Shown piece after piece: positions 56,097-64,000 of a stretch of 64,000 nt of DNA. Position numbers and translations under genes: made by a program. Within the stretch, counting starts at the first letter, position 1. Each line of letters starts with the position of its first letter. Where the stretch lies: assembly GCA_963726405.1 (NCBI GenBank), contig CAVSCF010000011.1, forward strand, positions 124,001 through 188,000, written 5' to 3'. The notes under the pieces were generated by a model. It ran no database searches and was not told where the DNA came from. It worked only from the letters and a program-made list of their open reading frames with translations. The stretch is from JAOUJD01 sp963726405 (GTDB lineage Bacteria; Pseudomonadota; Gammaproteobacteria; Burkholderiales; Burkholderiaceae_F).

Positions 56097-56788
56097 GCCG
56101 GCCGCCGGCAGGCGACGAGGTAGTTGACGTCCGTGTCAGGTCCGAGCGTCGTCGTCTTGCTGAACGGGTTGTATTGCATCCCCGTCATGTCGCTCAATTC
56201 GAGGCCCGCCGCGCGCGCATGCGCAATGAGCTCGCTCGGCCGGATGAACTTCGCGTACTCGTGCGTGCCGCGCGGCAGCAGGTTCAGCACGTATTCGGCG
56301 CCAACGATCGCAAGCGCGAAGGACTTGAGGTTGCGATTGATGGTCGAGAAGAAGACCACGCCTCCCGGCTTGACCAGCGTTGCGCAGGCGGCGACCACCG
56401 AGGCGGGATCGGGGACGTGCTCGAGCATCTCCATGCACGTCACGATGTCGAAGGCGGCCGGCATTTCCGCGGCGAGTGCCTCCGCGGACGCCTCGCGGTA
56501 TTCGACCTCGGCACCGCTTTCGAGAGCATGCAACTGCGCGACCCGCAGCGGTTTGCCGGCCAGGTCGATCCCGGTGACCGTTGCACCGTGCTGAGCCATC
56601 GCCTCCGCCAGCACGCCGCCGCCGCATCCCACATCGAGAACGCGACGTCCGGCCATCGGCGCCAGTCGCTCGATCCACTCGAGCCGCACGGGGTTGATGT
56701 CGTGCAGCGGCCGCATCGGTCCCTGCGGGTCCCACCAACGCGCGGCAAGATCGCTGAATCTTCGCAGTTCGGCCTGATCGACGTTCAT
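56093..56788 (-). CDS. ubiG: Ubiquinone biosynthesis O-methyltransferase
   Basis: 231-residue SAM methyltransferase performing both O-methylations of ubiquinone. Marks: WWDPQGPMRPLHDINPVRLEWI, the SAM motif VLDVGCGGGVLAEAMA, DIVTCMEMLEHVPDP and FFSTINRNLKSFA, and the TLGPDTDVNYLV ending. Divergent from the lipoprotein gene to the right. Confidence 0.97.
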   Translation of the reverse strand: MNVDQAELRRFSDLAARWWDPQGPMRPLHDINPVRLEWIERLAPMAGRRVLDVGCGGGVLAEAMAQHGATVTGIDLAGKPLRVAQLHALESGAEVEYREASAEALAAEMPAAFDIVTCMEMLEHVPDPASVVAACATLVKPGGVVFFSTINRNLKSFALAIVGAEYVLNLLPRGTHEYAKFIRPSELIAHARAAGLELSDMTGMQYNPFSKTTTLGPDTDVNYLVACRRPA

Positions 56789-57052
56789 GGCGGCTATGTT
56801 ACCGGGCGACTGGCGGTGCCCTTGTCGTCGAGGATCGCGAGCCGTGCCACCCGCGGGAGGCGCATCCGGAAACCCTTGGCGACGACGGTAGTCCGTACGC
56901 TATGGGCCATCGGCGCGGGGGCCGGTGGTAAGTTTCGCCTGAAATCCGTGCAGGCCCGGACCGAAGCGACGATGTCCGGGATGAGCCGCCCGCACGGCAA
57001 CCGGGCAGGTTGTAAGCGGGCGAGGTCAAACAACAATATGAAGGAGCCGTCC

Positions 57053-57712
57053 ATGGTTTCACGCATCGTTGTCTACGTTCTTTGGGCCGCGATGGCGGCG
57101 CTTGTCACAGGGTGCGCCACGCGTGCGACGTCGATCGACGCGCAGTGGATCAGTCCAACGATCGCCTCCAAGGACAAGGTCCGGACGGTGCTCGTCGTGG
57201 CCGCCTTGCGCGACTCCACCCAGCGGCGCCTGCTCGAGGACAACATGAGCCAGGCGCTCGCTGCGGCTGGGGTCAAGGGCGTACCCGCCCACCGGTTCCT
57301 GGCGGACTCACCCGAAGTGTCCGAGGCACAGTTGCGGGCAGCGGTGGCCGCGGCCGGCGCGTCCCATGTCCTGATCAGCAGCGTCTCCGGCATGAGCACC
57401 GACGTCCGCGTCACGCAGGGAATGGTGATGGGACCGGGCTGGGGACCGGGCTGGGGCGGGTCGACGATGATGGGACCCGGCTGGGGCGGCATGGCCTCCT
57501 ACCACAGCATGGCCTGGCGGAGCTCGATGACGACCGAAGTGCGAACGACGGAACGATTGCATGGGGACACTCGGTTGTTCGACGTGAAATCGTCGGAGGT
57601 CGTGTGGTCGGCGGCGACGACGACGGTGACCGGGTGGGATAGCGTGCCGGCGATGATCGACCAGTACACGCGCCTGATGATCGAGGCGCTGAAGCGGGAC
57701 TCCGTGATCTAG
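57053..57712 (+). CDS. Hypothetical lipoprotein with Gly/Pro/Trp repeats
   Basis: 219 residues. A lipoprotein signal ends at Cys21 in LVTGC. The N-terminal half is a small alpha/beta domain (VVVAALRDSTQRRLLEDNMS, then AAAAGASHVLISSVSGMSTD), and a central stretch is Gly-rich (MVMGPGWGPGWGGSTMMGPG). The C-terminus reads LFDVKSSEVVWSAATTTVTG. I recognise no firm family; it resembles small outer-membrane lipoproteins of unknown function. ATG 57053 follows an AAGGAG site. It overlaps the LysR gene by 4 bases, tail to tail. Confidence 0.8.
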   Translation: MVSRIVVYVLWAAMAALVTGCATRATSIDAQWISPTIASKDKVRTVLVVAALRDSTQRRLLEDNMSQALAAAGVKGVPAHRFLADSPEVSEAQLRAAVAAAGASHVLISSVSGMSTDVRVTQGMVMGPGWGPGWGGSTMMGPGWGGMASYHSMAWRSSMTTEVRTTERLHGDTRLFDVKSSEVVWSAATTTVTGWDSVPAMIDQYTRLMIEALKRDSVI

Positions 57713-58707
57713 CGTGCGCTTTCAGGCGCGCCGTCGCCGCGGATTCGAGGCAGGTGCGGCAGGTGCGCCTGGGCGAGGCGTGCCTCTTCAAGGACGAGTT
57801 CCGCTTCCGCTTCTTCAAGACAGCGGATGAACCGGGTGCAGGCCGCGCTCCGCGGGACGCCTTTGAGCGTCACCACGCCATACTGAACGAAGACCCACGG
57901 CGCAGTGCCGAGCACGGTCATGGATCCTCGCTCGATGTCCTCGGCAATCATCGGCAGCGTGAGCCCGGCAATGCCATCCGACCGGCCGATGATCTGCTTG
58001 GCGGCCGCGAGGCTCGCGCATTCGATCGCGGGGAAGGGGCGCCCGGGCTTTTGCGCACGTACGGGTTTTCGAGCGGCGAGCGTCGGCTGAAGGGCGCGCG
58101 GCGGATAACGGCTTAACGCGACAAAGGGAAAGGCGAAGATGTCCTCGACAGGGACGGGCGTCTTTCCGGCCAGCGGGTGCGCCTTTCGAGCGACGAAATA
58201 CCCATGATGCCGTCGCATGGGATGGACGTCGAAGTCGTGCTCGCCGACCAGAGTGCTGAACTCCGCAACGAAGAAGTCGAGTTCGCGCGCGCGCAGCCGC
58301 CGGGGAAAGTCGTCCCAGTTCGCCTGAAGCACCCGAACCCGCACAAGTTCGTTATCGGAAAGGAAGTGCGCAAGCGCCCTTGGAACCACGGTCTCCGCTG
58401 CATAGGGACCCGCGCCGATGTTCAACTGGTCGGTCCCTCCAACGCGCTCACGCGCGACCTCGCGGTCGAGCTCGTCGGCGGCATCGACGAGTCCCCGCGC
58501 GCGCCGGACAAGAAGGCGACCCTGGTCGGTCGGTGTCACGCCTGCCGCCGACCGGTCGAACAGCACGCTGCCGATTTCGGCCTCGATGAGCTTCACGCTG
58601 CGCGACAGCGCGGGCTGGGTCATGTGCAGCGCGACCGCGGCCCGGCCGAAACTTCCGTGCTGGGCGAGAGCGAGTACGTGGCGAAGCTGGCGAAGTTCGA
58701 GGGGCAT
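57709..58707 (-). CDS. LysR-family transcriptional regulator
   Basis: 332 residues with the standard N-terminal helix-turn-helix: LRQLRHVLALAQHGSFGRAA, then MTQPALSRSVKLIEAEIG, and a C-terminal effector-binding domain. Divergent from the alkylsulfatase gene across 184 bases, so a LysR-type regulator of that gene is a reasonable inference. There is no ribosome site before ATG 58707, and a TATACT box lies 6 bases upstream, so the transcript may be leaderless. Confidence 0.9.
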   Translation of the reverse strand: MPLELRQLRHVLALAQHGSFGRAAVALHMTQPALSRSVKLIEAEIGSVLFDRSAAGVTPTDQGRLLVRRARGLVDAADELDREVARERVGGTDQLNIGAGPYAAETVVPRALAHFLSDNELVRVRVLQANWDDFPRRLRARELDFFVAEFSTLVGEHDFDVHPMRRHHGYFVARKAHPLAGKTPVPVEDIFAFPFVALSRYPPRALQPTLAARKPVRAQKPGRPFPAIECASLAAAKQIIGRSDGIAGLTLPMIAEDIERGSMTVLGTAPWVFVQYGVVTLKGVPRSAACTRFIRCLEEAEAELVLEEARLAQAHLPHLPRIRGDGAPESAR

Positions 58708-58755
58708 GCAGAAAGTATATGGGTGGGCAGCCGGATAGGCATTGGACTACGTGCT

Positions 58756-58781
58756 TTCCGTAACAAATAATGCGTAAGGAA
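58756..58781. promoter_or_regulatory. Candidate operator between LysR and the alkylsulfatase gene
   Basis: TTCCGTAAC ... GCGTAAGGAA, an imperfect dyad with outer arms TTCC / GGAA in an A/T-rich stretch. Its middle position in the divergent region suits a LysR-type binding site. No more than suggestive. Confidence 0.35.
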
Positions 58782-58891
58782 CAGCCTTAACCACTTGGCC
58801 CACAACTGAGCTTGCCGGACTCCTGCGGCGTGTCGATGCAGGCGGTTCCCGGCAGTTGCGGTGAGGACTCGGGCCGAAACAGGAGAGTCAA

Positions 58892-61000
58892 ATGCGGTCC
58901 CCCCATCATGGCTGGGCAGCCTTGCTGCTCGCCGCGGTAAGTTCGTGGCCCCTGGCCGGGATGTCTCAGCCTCAAGTTAGCAACGCGCGGGCTGGAGAAG
59001 GCGCCGGAGCTACGGCTCACTTCGATCCGCTAGGCCAGCCGCCGTCCAAGTTCACGATCGAATTGCGCAACGGCGTCAAGGCGCAACTGCCGCTGGCCGA
59101 CAAACGCGACTTCGACGAAGCCAAGCGCGGGTTCATCGCCGAGCCGCCCTACAAGCAGATCAAGGCCGACGCCGGTCATGTCGCGTGGGACATGGGCAGC
59201 TACCAGTGGCTGCTGGGAGGCAAGGACTTCGAGAGCATCCATCCTTCGCTGCAGCGCCAGGCCGTTCTCAACATGGCCTACGGGCTGTACGAAGTCGTCC
59301 CGGGTCGCGTGTACCAGGTCCGCGGCTACGACCTCGCGAACATCAGCTTCATCAAGGGCGACACGGGCTGGATCATCTTCGACCCGCTGACCGCCGCGGA
59401 GACGGCCCGCGCGGCGCTCGAGTTCGTCAACGAGAAGCTCGGCAAGCGGCCCGTGGTGGCCGTGGTGTACTCGCACTCGCATGGCGACCATTTCGGCGGC
59501 GTGCGCGGCGTGGTGGACGAAGCGGACGTCGTCAGCGGCAAGGTGATGCTGCTCGCGCCCTCGGGCTTCATGGAGGCCGCCATCTCCGAGAACGTGTTCG
59601 CCGGCAACGCCATGAATCGACGCCTGCAATGGCAGTACGCGGTGCTGCTGCCGCGCAGCCCGCTCGGCCATGTCGACCAGGCCATTGGCAAGAACGTCGC
59701 CAACGGCAACAGCGGTCTCATTCCGCCCAACCGGATCGTGAGCAAGGACTTCGAGGAGATCACGGTCGACGGCGTGAAGATGGTGTTCCAGAACGCGCCG
59801 GACACCGAGGCGCCGTCGCAGATGAATACCTACTTCCCCCAGTTCAAGGCGTTCTGGGCCGCGGAGATCGTCACCGGCACCATTCACAACATCTACACGC
59901 TGCGCGGCGCGCGGGTGCGCAATGCGCTCAACTGGTCCAAGGAGATCAACGAAGCGCTGTACAAGTTCGGTCAGGAGGCGGAGGTCATGTTCGCCTCGCA
60001 CAGCTGGCCGCGCTGGGGCAACGATCGCATCCAGGAGGTGCTGCGCGCGCAGCGCGACGCGTACGCGAACCTCAACAACCAGACCCTCCACTACGCGAAC
60101 CAGGGCGTGACGATCAACGAGATCCACAACATCTACGAGGTGCCAAAGAGCCTCCAGCAGCAGTGGGCGGCGCGCAGCTACCACGGCGACGTGCAGAACA
60201 ACGTGCGCGGCGTCGTGAACCGTTTCCTCGGTCACTTCGACGGCAACCCGGCGAACCTGATCCCGCTGTCGCCGAAGGAATCGGCGCCGCTCTATGTCGA
60301 GATGATGGGCGGGTCGGCGAAGATCCTTGCGAAGGGCAAGCAGCTGATGGCGCAAGGCAAGTACCTCCATGCGACGGAGATCCTCAACCGGCTGGTATTC
60401 GCCCAACCGCAGAACCAGGCAGCGCGCCGCCTGTTGGCTGACGCGTACGAGCAACTCGGCTACCGCGCCGAGAGCACCAGCGTGCGCAACACTTTCCTGC
60501 AGGGTGCGTTCGAACTGCGCAACGGCCAGCCGGGCGGTGTGCCGACGAGTTCGACGGGACCGGACGTGGTGCGCGCGATGTCGACCGAGCAGTGGCTCGA
60601 CTTCGTCGCGATCAGCATGGACCCGAAGAAGGCCGAGGGGATCAAGTTCAAGATCAACCTCGTGACGCCCGACAACGGCGAGCAGTTCGCCGTCGAGTTG
60701 AGCAACGCGACGCTCACGACCATCAAGGGGTTCCAGGCGAAGAACCCGGACCTCACCGTCACCTTGAACCGGACGGACCTCAACCAGGTGATGATGGGCC
60801 GCGCCTCCTTCGACGACCTGATCGCCGCCGGCAAAGCGAAGTTCGCGGGCAACCGGACCGGTTTCGACCAGCTACGAACCATTCTCGTGCCGTTCACACC
60901 CGACTTCGAGATTCTGCCGGGGACGCGTGCGAAGAAGCCGAGCTCGGCTCCGAAACCATTCGAGATCCGGGACGTGGTCAGCCCGATCAACATCGACTGA
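58892..61000 (+). CDS. Exported MBL-fold linear alkylsulfatase (SdsA1/BDS1-like)
   Basis: 702 residues, with a signal peptide (MRSPHHGWAALLLAAVSSWP). The zinc motif is HSHGDH (His195, His197, Asp199, His200), preceded by YDLANISFIKGDTGWIIFDP. Further markers are MNTYFPQFKAFWAAEIVTGT, FASHSWPRWGND and MMGGSAKILAKGKQLMAQGK; the C-terminal 120 residues form an SCP2-like hydrophobic-binding domain. This is the type III sulfatase class that cleaves primary alkyl sulfates such as dodecyl sulfate. A good AGGAGAG ribosome site precedes the ATG. Confidence 0.93.
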   Translation: MRSPHHGWAALLLAAVSSWPLAGMSQPQVSNARAGEGAGATAHFDPLGQPPSKFTIELRNGVKAQLPLADKRDFDEAKRGFIAEPPYKQIKADAGHVAWDMGSYQWLLGGKDFESIHPSLQRQAVLNMAYGLYEVVPGRVYQVRGYDLANISFIKGDTGWIIFDPLTAAETARAALEFVNEKLGKRPVVAVVYSHSHGDHFGGVRGVVDEADVVSGKVMLLAPSGFMEAAISENVFAGNAMNRRLQWQYAVLLPRSPLGHVDQAIGKNVANGNSGLIPPNRIVSKDFEEITVDGVKMVFQNAPDTEAPSQMNTYFPQFKAFWAAEIVTGTIHNIYTLRGARVRNALNWSKEINEALYKFGQEAEVMFASHSWPRWGNDRIQEVLRAQRDAYANLNNQTLHYANQGVTINEIHNIYEVPKSLQQQWAARSYHGDVQNNVRGVVNRFLGHFDGNPANLIPLSPKESAPLYVEMMGGSAKILAKGKQLMAQGKYLHATEILNRLVFAQPQNQAARRLLADAYEQLGYRAESTSVRNTFLQGAFELRNGQPGGVPTSSTGPDVVRAMSTEQWLDFVAISMDPKKAEGIKFKINLVTPDNGEQFAVELSNATLTTIKGFQAKNPDLTVTLNRTDLNQVMMGRASFDDLIAAGKAKFAGNRTGFDQLRTILVPFTPDFEILPGTRAKKPSSAPKPFEIRDVVSPINID

Positions 61001-61118
61001 CGACTTCGAACACGGTCTGCGCGGCTTCAGGAGAAGCCGCGCGTCGAAAGGGTTGTCGAACGCAGGAAACTACCTGCAGTTGCATCCTGTTGTACAACAG
61101 TGACAAGAAAGGGAACAC

Positions 61119-61694
61119 ATGAACAAGCAGCGCCGTAACACCTTGATCGCCGGTGCCGGGCTCGTCGTCCTCGCAGCGACCGGATGCACGACCACCGGAG
61201 AGGGGTCGGGAGATCCGGCAGCCCGTCGCCAGGCCATTGATGCAAGCGCCGATAGCGCGCTTTCGCGCCTCTATCAGCAGCACGGCGGCACGAAGGAACT
61301 GATCGCCTCCGCGCGTGGCGTCCTGATCTTTCCGAGTTTCGTTTCCGCGGGCTTCGTCTTCGGCGCCGGCAGCGGGCAGGGCGTGCTGCGCAAGGCCGGC
61401 AAGTCGTCCGGCTATTTCCGCATGACCGAGGCTTCGGCCGGGTTGCTGGCGGGTGCACAGTCGCAGGCCGTCTTCATCCTGTTCATGACCGACGAAGCGC
61501 TGAAGCGCTTCGAAGACAGCCGCGGCTGGACGATCGGCGCCGATGCCACGGTCACGCTGGTCAGTGTCGGCGCGAACGCTCAGATCAACACGCAGACGGC
61601 GCGGCAGGAAGTCATCGGCTTCGTGATGTCGAACGCCGGGCTGATGGGCAACATCAGCATGAACGGCAACCGCGTCACGCGACTGGACATCTAG
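61119..61694 (+). CDS. SYLF/Ysc84-domain lipoprotein
   Basis: 191 residues. A lipoprotein signal ends at Cys23 in AATGC. The rest is one SYLF domain (GGTKELIASARGVLIFPSFV, FGAGSGQGVLRKAGKSSGYF, then ITQINTQTARQEV-like C-terminus). SYLF proteins bind lipids. It lies 118 bases downstream of the alkylsulfatase. Confidence 0.88.
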   Translation: MNKQRRNTLIAGAGLVVLAATGCTTTGEGSGDPAARRQAIDASADSALSRLYQQHGGTKELIASARGVLIFPSFVSAGFVFGAGSGQGVLRKAGKSSGYFRMTEASAGLLAGAQSQAVFILFMTDEALKRFEDSRGWTIGADATVTLVSVGANAQINTQTARQEVIGFVMSNAGLMGNISMNGNRVTRLDI

Positions 61695-61776
61695 CCCGGC
61701 GCCATTGGCACCGAACCTCCGGCACCGGGCGCGCGCTCGGTGCCGGATCAAATTCGATCTCATCACGGAAGCCTCG

Positions 61777-62589
61777 ATGCGAATCAGCCTGAGTTACCTG
61801 CTGGTGGCGCTGGGCACGCTCGGAGCGCTCGCGCCGGCATCCAGCGTGCAGGCGAGCGAAGAAGGGTGGCAGTCGGCCGCCACGCTGTACGTCTGGTTGC
61901 CGGGGATCAGCGGCCGCACGCAGTTTCCGAGCGGGGCGGGCGGGCCGACGATCAACGTCAACGCCAAGGATGTCCTGAGTTCCCTCGACATGGCGTTCAT
62001 GGGCTCGTTCGAGTCCCGACTCGGGCGCTGGGGTGGCCTCGCGGATTGGGTCTATTCCGATCTGGGCGGGGATCGATCGCTCACGCGGGAGTTCGAAGTG
62101 AACGGACTGCCCCCCGGAGCCGGCGTGGCCGCGGACCTCGGGCTGCGGGTCAAGACCAACATCCTGACGCTCGCGGGCACGTACACGCTGGTCGAGTCGC
62201 CGACCTATTCGTCCTCGCTGCTGGCCGGCGTTCGCATGCTGAAGACCGACCAGACGCTGAACTGGTCGATCGTCAGCACGGGTCCCGTGGCCGGACTCGC
62301 GCGTTCCGGCACCATCGATGCCGGTGCGACCAACTGGGACGCCGTTGTCGGCGTGCGCGGGCGCGCGCGGCTGCCAGGCGACCCGCGCTGGTTCGTGCCC
62401 TATCATCTCGACATCGGCACCGGCGCGTCGCGCCAGACATGGCAGGCGGTTCTCGGCGTCGGCTACACGTTCGACTTCGGCGACGTCGGTCTCGTCTGGC
62501 GCTACCTCGACTACACGTTCAAGCCGTCGGAACCGTTGCAGACCCTGACGTTCAACGGACTCGCTCTTGGCGTCGCCTTCCGCTTCTAG
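61777..62589 (+). CDS. Outer-membrane beta-barrel protein, paralogue of 50090-50896
   Basis: 270 residues with a signal peptide (SYLLVALGTLGALAPASSVQ) and a strand pattern that follows that of the protein at 50090: WQSAATLYVWLPGISGRTQF, AFMGSFESRLGRWGGLADWV, AVVGVRGRARLPGDPRWFVP, GLVWRYLDYTFKPSEPLQTL and the final FRF. Same size and order, moderate identity. Here it follows an MBL-type alkylsulfatase, not the type I enzyme. Confidence 0.82.
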   Translation: MRISLSYLLVALGTLGALAPASSVQASEEGWQSAATLYVWLPGISGRTQFPSGAGGPTINVNAKDVLSSLDMAFMGSFESRLGRWGGLADWVYSDLGGDRSLTREFEVNGLPPGAGVAADLGLRVKTNILTLAGTYTLVESPTYSSSLLAGVRMLKTDQTLNWSIVSTGPVAGLARSGTIDAGATNWDAVVGVRGRARLPGDPRWFVPYHLDIGTGASRQTWQAVLGVGYTFDFGDVGLVWRYLDYTFKPSEPLQTLTFNGLALGVAFRF

Positions 62590-62632
62590 CGGCGCTCCCA
62601 GCAAACATCAAGACATCGGAAGAGGACTGAAA

Positions 62633-63226
62633 ATGAACAAGGCAATCGTCATTGCGCTTACCGCGGCTTCGGCCGCGATGGTCACGACCTTCGACGCAGC
62701 GGCGCAGACGCGCGTGCAGTACGGCCGCATCACCAACGTGCAGACGACGACGGTCACCGACTCCACTTCGCGCGCCGTCGGCACGCTCGTCGGCGGCGGG
62801 ATCGGTCTCGCCACGGGCAGCGGGCAATCCGGCAGCAATCGTGCGCTGCGTGGGATCGGGGGCGCGGCCGCCGGTCGAGGCATCGGAACCCTGGCGGGGA
62901 ATTCGCAGGCGTTCGAATACACCGTTCTGGTCGACGGCACGCAGACGGTACGCATCGTGTCCGATCAGGCCGGCAAGCGCATCGGTGACTGCGTGGCGGT
63001 CGAACAGGGCCAGTTCTCGAATATCCGCCTCGTGCCCGATAGCCGCTGCACGCCGGCGCGTGCGCAACCCGCGCCTGCGAAAGCCGCGCCTCCGCCCGCT
63101 GCCGCACCCGCCGATGTACAGCAAGCCGGTGCCTGCGATCAGGCCAAGGCCCAGGTGCTGGCCGCCAAGACGGATGAAGAATTCAACGTGGCGGAGCGCA
63201 GGATGCGTCTGCTTTGCGGGGAGTGA
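62633..63226 (+). CDS. Exported glycine-zipper protein
   Basis: 197 residues. Signal peptide (MNKAIVIALTAASAAMVTTF, cut near AAA), a beta part, and a glycine zipper (VGTLVGGGIGLATGSGQSGS, then RGIGGAAAGRGIGTLAGNSQ) typical of 17-kDa or SlyB-like membrane proteins, which here lack the lipobox Cys. The C-terminus is Ala/Pro-rich and ends QVLAAKTDEEFNVAERRMRL. Confidence 0.85.
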   Translation: MNKAIVIALTAASAAMVTTFDAAAQTRVQYGRITNVQTTTVTDSTSRAVGTLVGGGIGLATGSGQSGSNRALRGIGGAAAGRGIGTLAGNSQAFEYTVLVDGTQTVRIVSDQAGKRIGDCVAVEQGQFSNIRLVPDSRCTPARAQPAPAKAAPPPAAAPADVQQAGACDQAKAQVLAAKTDEEFNVAERRMRLLCGE

Positions 63227-63252
63227 GTGCGGCTGGCTCGCGATGGCATTCG

Positions 63253-64000
63253 ATGAAGGTGACGGCTGTCGGGCGGCGCATCGCCGCGTCCGCCCTGTCG
63301 GCGTGTCTTCTGCTTCCTGCCCTCGCCCAAGCGAGCGAAGAGGAACGTCTGGCGACGCAGCTGGCCAATCCCATTGCGAGCCTGATCAGCGTGCCGTTCC
63401 AGAACAACTGGGAGCGCGGCATCGGCCCGACGGAGGACGGCAGTCGCTATCGGCTGAACGTCCAGCCGGTGATCCCTTTCGATCTCGGGCCCGACTGGAA
63501 TCTGATCAGCCGCGTGATCGTGCCCGTCGTCAGCCAGAAGGATGTGTTTCCGGGCGCGGGCGACCAGTTCGGTCTGAGCGACACCGTGGCGAGCCTCTTC
63601 TTCTCGCCCAAGCGTCCCACCGAGGGTGGGTTGCTCTGGGGGGCGGGCCCGGTCTTTCTGCTGCCCACCGGCACGGACGATCTGCTGACGGCGAAGAAGT
63701 GGGGACTCGGCCCGACGGGCGTCGTGCTTGCGCAGGTGGGCCCGTGGACCTACGGCGCCCTGGCGAACCACATCTGGTCCGTCGCGGGGTCCAGCAGTCG
63801 CCCGAGCGTGAACACGTCTTTCGTGCAGCCTTTCGCGATCTACACGACGCCCTCCGCATGGAGCTTCGGGTTGCAGGCCGAGGCGACCTACGACTGGGAA
63901 CGATCCGACGCTTCCGTGCCGGTCACGATGTTCCTCGGCAAAGTGGTCTGGCTCGGTCCCATGCCGGTTCAGATCATCGGCGGTCCACGCTACTTCGTGA
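63253..64000 (+). CDS. Outer-membrane channel-like barrel protein (C-terminus off the right edge)
   Basis: The frame is open from ATG 63253 to the edge (249 codons). A signal peptide (RRIAASALSACLLLPALAQA) is followed by ASEEERLATQLANPIASLIS and barrel strands with FQNNWERGIGPTEDGSRYRL, SLFFSPKRPTEGGLLWGAGP and YGALANHIWSVAGSSSRP. This fits the family of transporters often annotated as neuromedin U or SphA-type, and it matches the position of the protein at 49036 in the first module. The end is missing. Confidence 0.82.
   Translation, partial: MKVTAVGRRIAASALSACLLLPALAQASEEERLATQLANPIASLISVPFQNNWERGIGPTEDGSRYRLNVQPVIPFDLGPDWNLISRVIVPVVSQKDVFPGAGDQFGLSDTVASLFFSPKRPTEGGLLWGAGPVFLLPTGTDDLLTAKKWGLGPTGVVLAQVGPWTYGALANHIWSVAGSSSRPSVNTSFVQPFAIYTTPSAWSFGLQAEATYDWERSDASVPVTMFLGKVVWLGPMPVQIIGGPRYFV

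Overview
The window is a GC-rich chromosomal segment whose gene content and order suggest a betaproteobacterium. Supporting arrangements are exbB-exbD-lpxK-Trm112-kdsB-adk, clpS-clpA, lspA-ileS-ribF, radC-rpmB-rpmG, rpsU-yqeY-dnaG-rpoD-tRNA, and Ser-type sulfatase and UbiG/coaBC-type genes in a Gram-negative (LPS-making) context. No genus can be named from sequence alone.

Region by region: 1-7.5 kb (minus strand) holds a K+-independent H+-pyrophosphatase cut by the left edge, adenylate kinase, an orphan peptide-type solute-binding protein, and the KdsB/Trm112/LpxK/ExbD/ExbB envelope cluster. 7.8-12.7 kb holds xseA, sodB, a DUF192 protein, a Lys/Ala-rich exported protein, icd and a cold-shock gene. 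13-18 kb holds clpS-clpA and a flavocytochrome c sulfide dehydrogenase-like pair. 17.6-25.4 kb is a tightly overlapping minus-strand block (ribF, ileS, lspA, coaBC, membrane protein, dut, acyltransferase, hydrolase). 25.5-30.4 kb has purN, rsmB-like, an MscS channel and a desaturase. 30.4-45.3 kb is housekeeping: L33, L28, radC, FKBP, ispH, two tandem chalcone-isomerase-like proteins, ogt, xerD, YbaK, plsY, tsaD, rpsU, yqeY, dnaG, rpoD, a CAT-anticodon tRNA and an RhlE helicase.

The accessory part is 45.4-64 kb. An AraC regulator faces away from a Ser-type sulfatase gene followed by two outer-membrane barrel genes. Then come tmRNA (minus strand), a giant AsmA/DUF748 protein, gph and ubiG, a lipoprotein, a LysR regulator, and a second sulfatase of an unrelated class (zinc MBL-fold alkylsulfatase) followed by a SYLF lipoprotein, a paralogue of one of the first module's barrels, a glycine-zipper protein and another barrel cut by the right edge. 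The parallel layout of the two sulfatase modules is the most interesting biology here. The downstream side of tmRNA carries a 21-base copy of its own 3' end about 200 bp away, with several strong hairpins in between.

A recurrent feature is single-base frame breaks in otherwise well conserved genes: xseA, the sulfide dehydrogenase flavoprotein, an alpha/beta hydrolase (two breaks), ispH, the N-terminus of rpoD, the AraC gene, and a missing start for kdsB. Several are essential, so assembly or read indels are more likely than real gene decay. Coordinates for these genes span both frames.
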